Shown: in pieces, positions 60,878-64,000 of the stretch | Numbering within the stretch: position 1 is the first letter of the stretch | Layout: every line of letters begins with the position of its first letter | From: Pedobacter psychrotolerans | GTDB taxonomy: Bacteria > Bacteroidota > Bacteroidia > Sphingobacteriales > Sphingobacteriaceae | Assembly: GCF_004340665.1 (NCBI RefSeq) | Contig: NZ_SLWO01000003.1 | Span: 558,001 to 622,000 of the forward strand | Reading direction: 5' to 3' | Length of the DNA: 64,000 nt | The notes under the pieces: generated by a model | What the model saw: the letters and a program-made list of their open reading frames with translations, nothing else | What the model was told of the DNA's origin: nothing | Database searches by the model: none | Translations under genes and position numbers: made by a program

Positions 60878-62821
60878 GTGTTTAGCAAAGTTAATATAGT
60901 ACCCCGCTGGCTCATATTCATCATTGACCTGATGATTTGCCTGATCTCCCTTGGAGTAGCCTATTTTATTAGGTATAATTTCGATATCACCGATCTAGAT
61001 GTGATCTTCTTTAGCCGGAGTGCTTTAGTAACCATAGCCATTAATATTGTTGTTTTTCTGGCCGTTAAATCATACAGTGGGATCATCCGGTATACCAGTG
61101 CTCAAGACACTTTACGAATTTTATTTGCCGTTGTTATTAGTAGTGCCAGTTTATTCGTCCTGAATGTATCCATCCTGGCCTTCCTGAATAAAATGCTGAT
61201 TTCCAACATCATCGTGGTGGTGTATGGTTTAGTCAGTTTTGTAATTCTGATTACTTACAGGGTACTGATTAAATATTTTTTCACTTATGTTAAAAACCTG
61301 AATCTGGATAAGATGAGGGTAGTCATTTATGGTGCCGGCGAAGCGGGTGTCGCTACGAAAAGAACATTTGATCACGATAACCGCATCAATAAAAATATTG
61401 TCGCTTTTGTAGATGACGACCTGAGAAAGGTGGGGAAAACCATCGATGGCGTTCGGATTCTGGATGCGAAGGATTTGAAATTGCTGATTTCGAACCGCGA
61501 GATAGATGAACTCATTTTTGCCTCTTTCAGCATTCCCATCGAAGTAAAAAATGAAATTGTAGATGCCTGCCTGGCCTACGATGTAGTGGTATTGAATATT
61601 CCACCGTCCAATGTATGGATAGATGGTAAACTGCAGTCGTCTCAGATTCAGAACCTGAATATTGAGGACTTACTGAACCGGAAAACGATCGAAATTGATG
61701 TAGAAGGCATCCGCAACCAGATCAGAAATAAGCGGATTATGATTACCGGGGCAGCTGGTTCTATTGGCAGCGAAATTGTGCGTCAATTGCTCAAATTTGA
61801 ACCCAGCCTGATTATTCTAAATGATCAGTCGGAAACGGCCTTACACGAATTGTACCTGGAGCTGGAAGAATCCAGCCAAAATGCGAATTATCACGCCGCA
61901 GTGGGTGATGTACGTGACGTAAAGCGCATGGAATATTTGTTTGAAACCTACAAACCCCATTTTGTTTATCACGCAGCAGCTTATAAACATGTGCCCTTAA
62001 TGGAAGATAACCCTTGCGAGGCCATTAAAACCAATGTAATGGGCACCAAGCTTTTGGCAGATCTTTCTGTAAAATATGGCGTCCGCAAATTTGTGATGAT
62101 CTCTACAGATAAGGCCGTTAATCCGACCAATATCATGGGCGCATCGAAAAGGATTGCTGAAATTTATGTGCAGTCTTTAAATAATACATTGATTAATCAA
62201 AATCACATTTTCAGCAACGGATTAAGTTATATCAATGAGCTGAATGTAAAACCGATTACCAAATTCATCACCACCAGATTTGGCAATGTGCTTGGCTCCA
62301 ATGGTTCTGTTATTCCCCGGTTTAAACAACAAATTGAAAAAGGTGGACCAGTTACCGTTACGCATCCAGAAATTACCCGTTATTTCATGACCATTCCCGA
62401 AGCGTGCCGCCTGGTGCTTGAAGCTGGAAATATGGGTGTAGGAGGTGAAATTTATATCTTTGATATGGGCAAATCGGTTAAAATTGTTGAGCTGGCCAAG
62501 AAAATGATCCGATTAGCAGGCTTAATTCCCAATCAAGATATTAAAATCCAATACAGCGGCTTGCGCCCGGGAGAAAAACTGTTCGAAGAGTTATTGAATG
62601 ACAATGAAAATACCATGCCTACGCATCACCATAAAATTATGATTGGGAAGGTAAGGGAATATATCTTTAATGATGTAGAACAACATATTTATAAACTGAT
62701 TAACTGTGCCCGATCAAATGATAACCGCCAGGTGGTGGTGATGATGAAGCAACTGGTGCAGGAATACAAAAGCAATAATTCCATTTACGAAGAACTTGAT
62801 CATACGAATGAAAAAAACTAA
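60878..62821 (+). CDS. WbpM/PglF-type UDP-HexNAc 4,6-dehydratase
   Basis: The start is a GTG. The 647-residue protein has four N-terminal membrane helices (from WLIFIIDLMICLISLGVAY), a first Rossmann-like domain (VVIYGAGEAGVATKRTF) and the catalytic SDR domain from about 290 (MITGAAGSIGSEIVRQLL). In VMISTDKAVNPTNIMGASKR the usual catalytic Tyr is replaced by Met, which is normal for this membrane-bound group. It makes UDP-4-keto-6-deoxy-HexNAc for the adjacent reductase and WbpL. It overlaps the next gene by 14 bases. Confidence 0.93.
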   Translation: MFSKVNIVPRWLIFIIDLMICLISLGVAYFIRYNFDITDLDVIFFSRSALVTIAINIVVFLAVKSYSGIIRYTSAQDTLRILFAVVISSASLFVLNVSILAFLNKMLISNIIVVVYGLVSFVILITYRVLIKYFFTYVKNLNLDKMRVVIYGAGEAGVATKRTFDHDNRINKNIVAFVDDDLRKVGKTIDGVRILDAKDLKLLISNREIDELIFASFSIPIEVKNEIVDACLAYDVVVLNIPPSNVWIDGKLQSSQIQNLNIEDLLNRKTIEIDVEGIRNQIRNKRIMITGAAGSIGSEIVRQLLKFEPSLIILNDQSETALHELYLELEESSQNANYHAAVGDVRDVKRMEYLFETYKPHFVYHAAAYKHVPLMEDNPCEAIKTNVMGTKLLADLSVKYGVRKFVMISTDKAVNPTNIMGASKRIAEIYVQSLNNTLINQNHIFSNGLSYINELNVKPITKFITTRFGNVLGSNGSVIPRFKQQIEKGGPVTVTHPEITRYFMTIPEACRLVLEAGNMGVGGEIYIFDMGKSVKIVELAKKMIRLAGLIPNQDIKIQYSGLRPGEKLFEELLNDNENTMPTHHHKIMIGKVREYIFNDVEQHIYKLINCARSNDNRQVVVMMKQLVQEYKSNNSIYEELDHTNEKN

Positions 62822-64000
62822 TACTCCACGCTTAATTTTATTGTTTGTCCTGCTTTTTACCATTGTTTTTAATAAGGGTACTTTTGCACAAACGCCCAAT
62901 CAAAATATCCCATACTCGTACCAGTTCTATCAGAAGTTGAACACTTCTGTATATGACATCAATTCCAGTTTTCACAGTTCCATCAGGGGCTTTTATGGCG
63001 ATGACAGCCTTTTGGTTGGTCAGTATCAATCTTTGATGAAATTAGGTACTGACAGTTTAAATAAAAGAAGCTGGGTAAGGCGAAAGCTGACCGAAGAGCA
63101 TCTGGTTAATTTCAACGGTGACGACTATCATGTTTACCTTGATTTTTTACCTGATTTCCAGATCGGAAAAGAATTTAAGGAAAGCAAAACCACTTGGTTA
63201 AATACCCGGGGTTTTCAGGTTGGTGGTGATATTGGCAAACAATTCTCCTTTTATGCCAGTGCTTATGAGAACCAGGGTGTTTTCGCCAATTATGTAACCG
63301 ACTTCATCAATACCAATCAAGTAGTACCCAGTGAGATGACAGGTAAACTGGACGGAAAAACCAAAGACTGGTCTTATGCTACGGCTTTACTGTCCTTTAC
63401 GCCTAATAAACATTTAAATATTGCTTTAGGTTACGACAAGAATTTTATTGGCGATGGTTACCGTTCCATGTTGCTATCTGATGTGGCCGCCAATTATTCT
63501 TTTTTAAGATTAAGAACTTCATTGGGGAATGTTCAATATCAAACCATATTTGCCTATATGCTGGATCCGGGTGCAGAGCGCTTTACCGAAGACAGAAGAT
63601 TAGGTGATCGGGGTAAGTGGATGGCCGCACATTACATAGACTGGAATATTACCAAACGTTTCTCTGCCGGCTTTTTTCAGGCGGTTACCTGGGCTGATGC
63701 CGAGAAAGAAGGCAAACGGGGATTTGACTTTAATTATGTGCATCCCTTTATCTTCCTGCGTTCTGTAGAGAGTGCCAATACCACCTCACCAGATAAAATG
63801 CGTTTGGGAATCAACCTGAAATATGAAATTTTGGAGAAAACAACGCTTTATGGTCAATTTATGTTTGATGAGTTTACAGCCAAAGAAGTTTTCGCCAATA
63901 CGGGTTACTGGGCCAACAAACATGCCATTCAGGTCGGTTTCAGAGGTTCGGACCTATTTAAGGTTCCCCGCTTAAATTACCTGGCTGAATTTAACACCGC
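62808..64000 (+). CDS. RemB/Wzi-like outer-membrane protein (3' end outside window)
   Basis: From the ATG at 62808, inside the end of the WbpM-like gene, the frame stays open to the window edge (about 397 codons). The N-terminus has a signal peptide (LILLFVLLFTIVFNKGTFAQ), then PYSYQFYQKLN, and the body shows GFQVGGDIGKQFSFYASAYE, IALGYDKNFIGDGYRSMLL and LRLRTSLGNVQYQTIFAYML. These fit RemB/Wzi-type outer-membrane barrels that hold or assemble surface polysaccharide. RemB is known from Flavobacterium gliding and capsule loci; Wzi from capsule attachment. Which role applies here is not decided. Confidence 0.72.
   Translation, partial: MKKTNTPRLILLFVLLFTIVFNKGTFAQTPNQNIPYSYQFYQKLNTSVYDINSSFHSSIRGFYGDDSLLVGQYQSLMKLGTDSLNKRSWVRRKLTEEHLVNFNGDDYHVYLDFLPDFQIGKEFKESKTTWLNTRGFQVGGDIGKQFSFYASAYENQGVFANYVTDFINTNQVVPSEMTGKLDGKTKDWSYATALLSFTPNKHLNIALGYDKNFIGDGYRSMLLSDVAANYSFLRLRTSLGNVQYQTIFAYMLDPGAERFTEDRRLGDRGKWMAAHYIDWNITKRFSAGFFQAVTWADAEKEGKRGFDFNYVHPFIFLRSVESANTTSPDKMRLGINLKYEILEKTTLYGQFMFDEFTAKEVFANTGYWANKHAIQVGFRGSDLFKVPRLNYLAEFNT

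Overview
The window looks like a chromosomal segment of a Bacteroidota bacterium, most likely Sphingobacteriaceae (Pedobacter or a close relative). The support is low GC, promoters of the Bacteroidota type (TTTG/TTG, about 17-23 bases, TAnnTTTG) rather than E. coli type, and many Bacteroidota-typical families (DUF6702, DUF2480, DUF3108, DUF3109, DUF4834, DUF6427, YfhO, PpiD-like isomerase, TIGR01777 oxidoreductase). The species is inference. No rRNA, tRNA, insertion sequence, prophage or CRISPR array was seen.

Region 1 (1-11200) starts with the tail of an unknown gene and a PfpI-type protein. It continues as a mostly minus-strand glycan locus: GT2 and GT4 glycosyltransferases, a plus-strand methyltransferase, a secreted GH29 alpha-L-fucosidase, another glycosyltransferase, a GxxExxY protein, two methyltransferases and a Wzx-like flippase. 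Two tandem-repeat arrays (1084-1550 and 7985-8430) belong to one repeat family in opposite orientations and bracket the first six genes. A related third array lies at 30736-31170.

Region 2 (11200-39300) is largely housekeeping. It holds a lipoprotein with four HGxPGHxC motifs, DinB-like, YjjG, a small LMW-PTP-like protein, upp, the DUF6702/HupE/M1 peptidase group, a DUF4143 ATPase with four 22-bp promoter repeats, uvrB, a GbsR/MarR-controlled operon with two matching operators, an alginate-lyase-family protein, YfhO, an LpxH-like phosphatase, coaX, an outer-membrane protein, lptC, a PpiD-like isomerase and several DUF proteins.

Region 3 (39300-64000) is a large Wzx/Wzy-type exopolysaccharide or O-antigen locus, entirely on the plus strand. 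Precursor genes come first: rfbBCDA for dTDP-L-rhamnose, a TviB/WecC-type dehydrogenase and gmd. A PHP-type tyrosine phosphatase, a large SLBB export protein, a Wzz protein without a kinase domain, a flippase, glycosyltransferases and a Wzy-like polymerase follow. It ends with a WbpL-like initiating transferase, a WbpM-like 4,6-dehydratase and a partial RemB/Wzi-like outer-membrane protein. From 49641 the genes are nearly gapless, often with ATGA stop-start overlaps, so they probably form one transcription unit. The reductase, WbpL and WbpM genes together suggest that repeat-unit synthesis begins with a 2-acetamido-2,6-dideoxyhexose.
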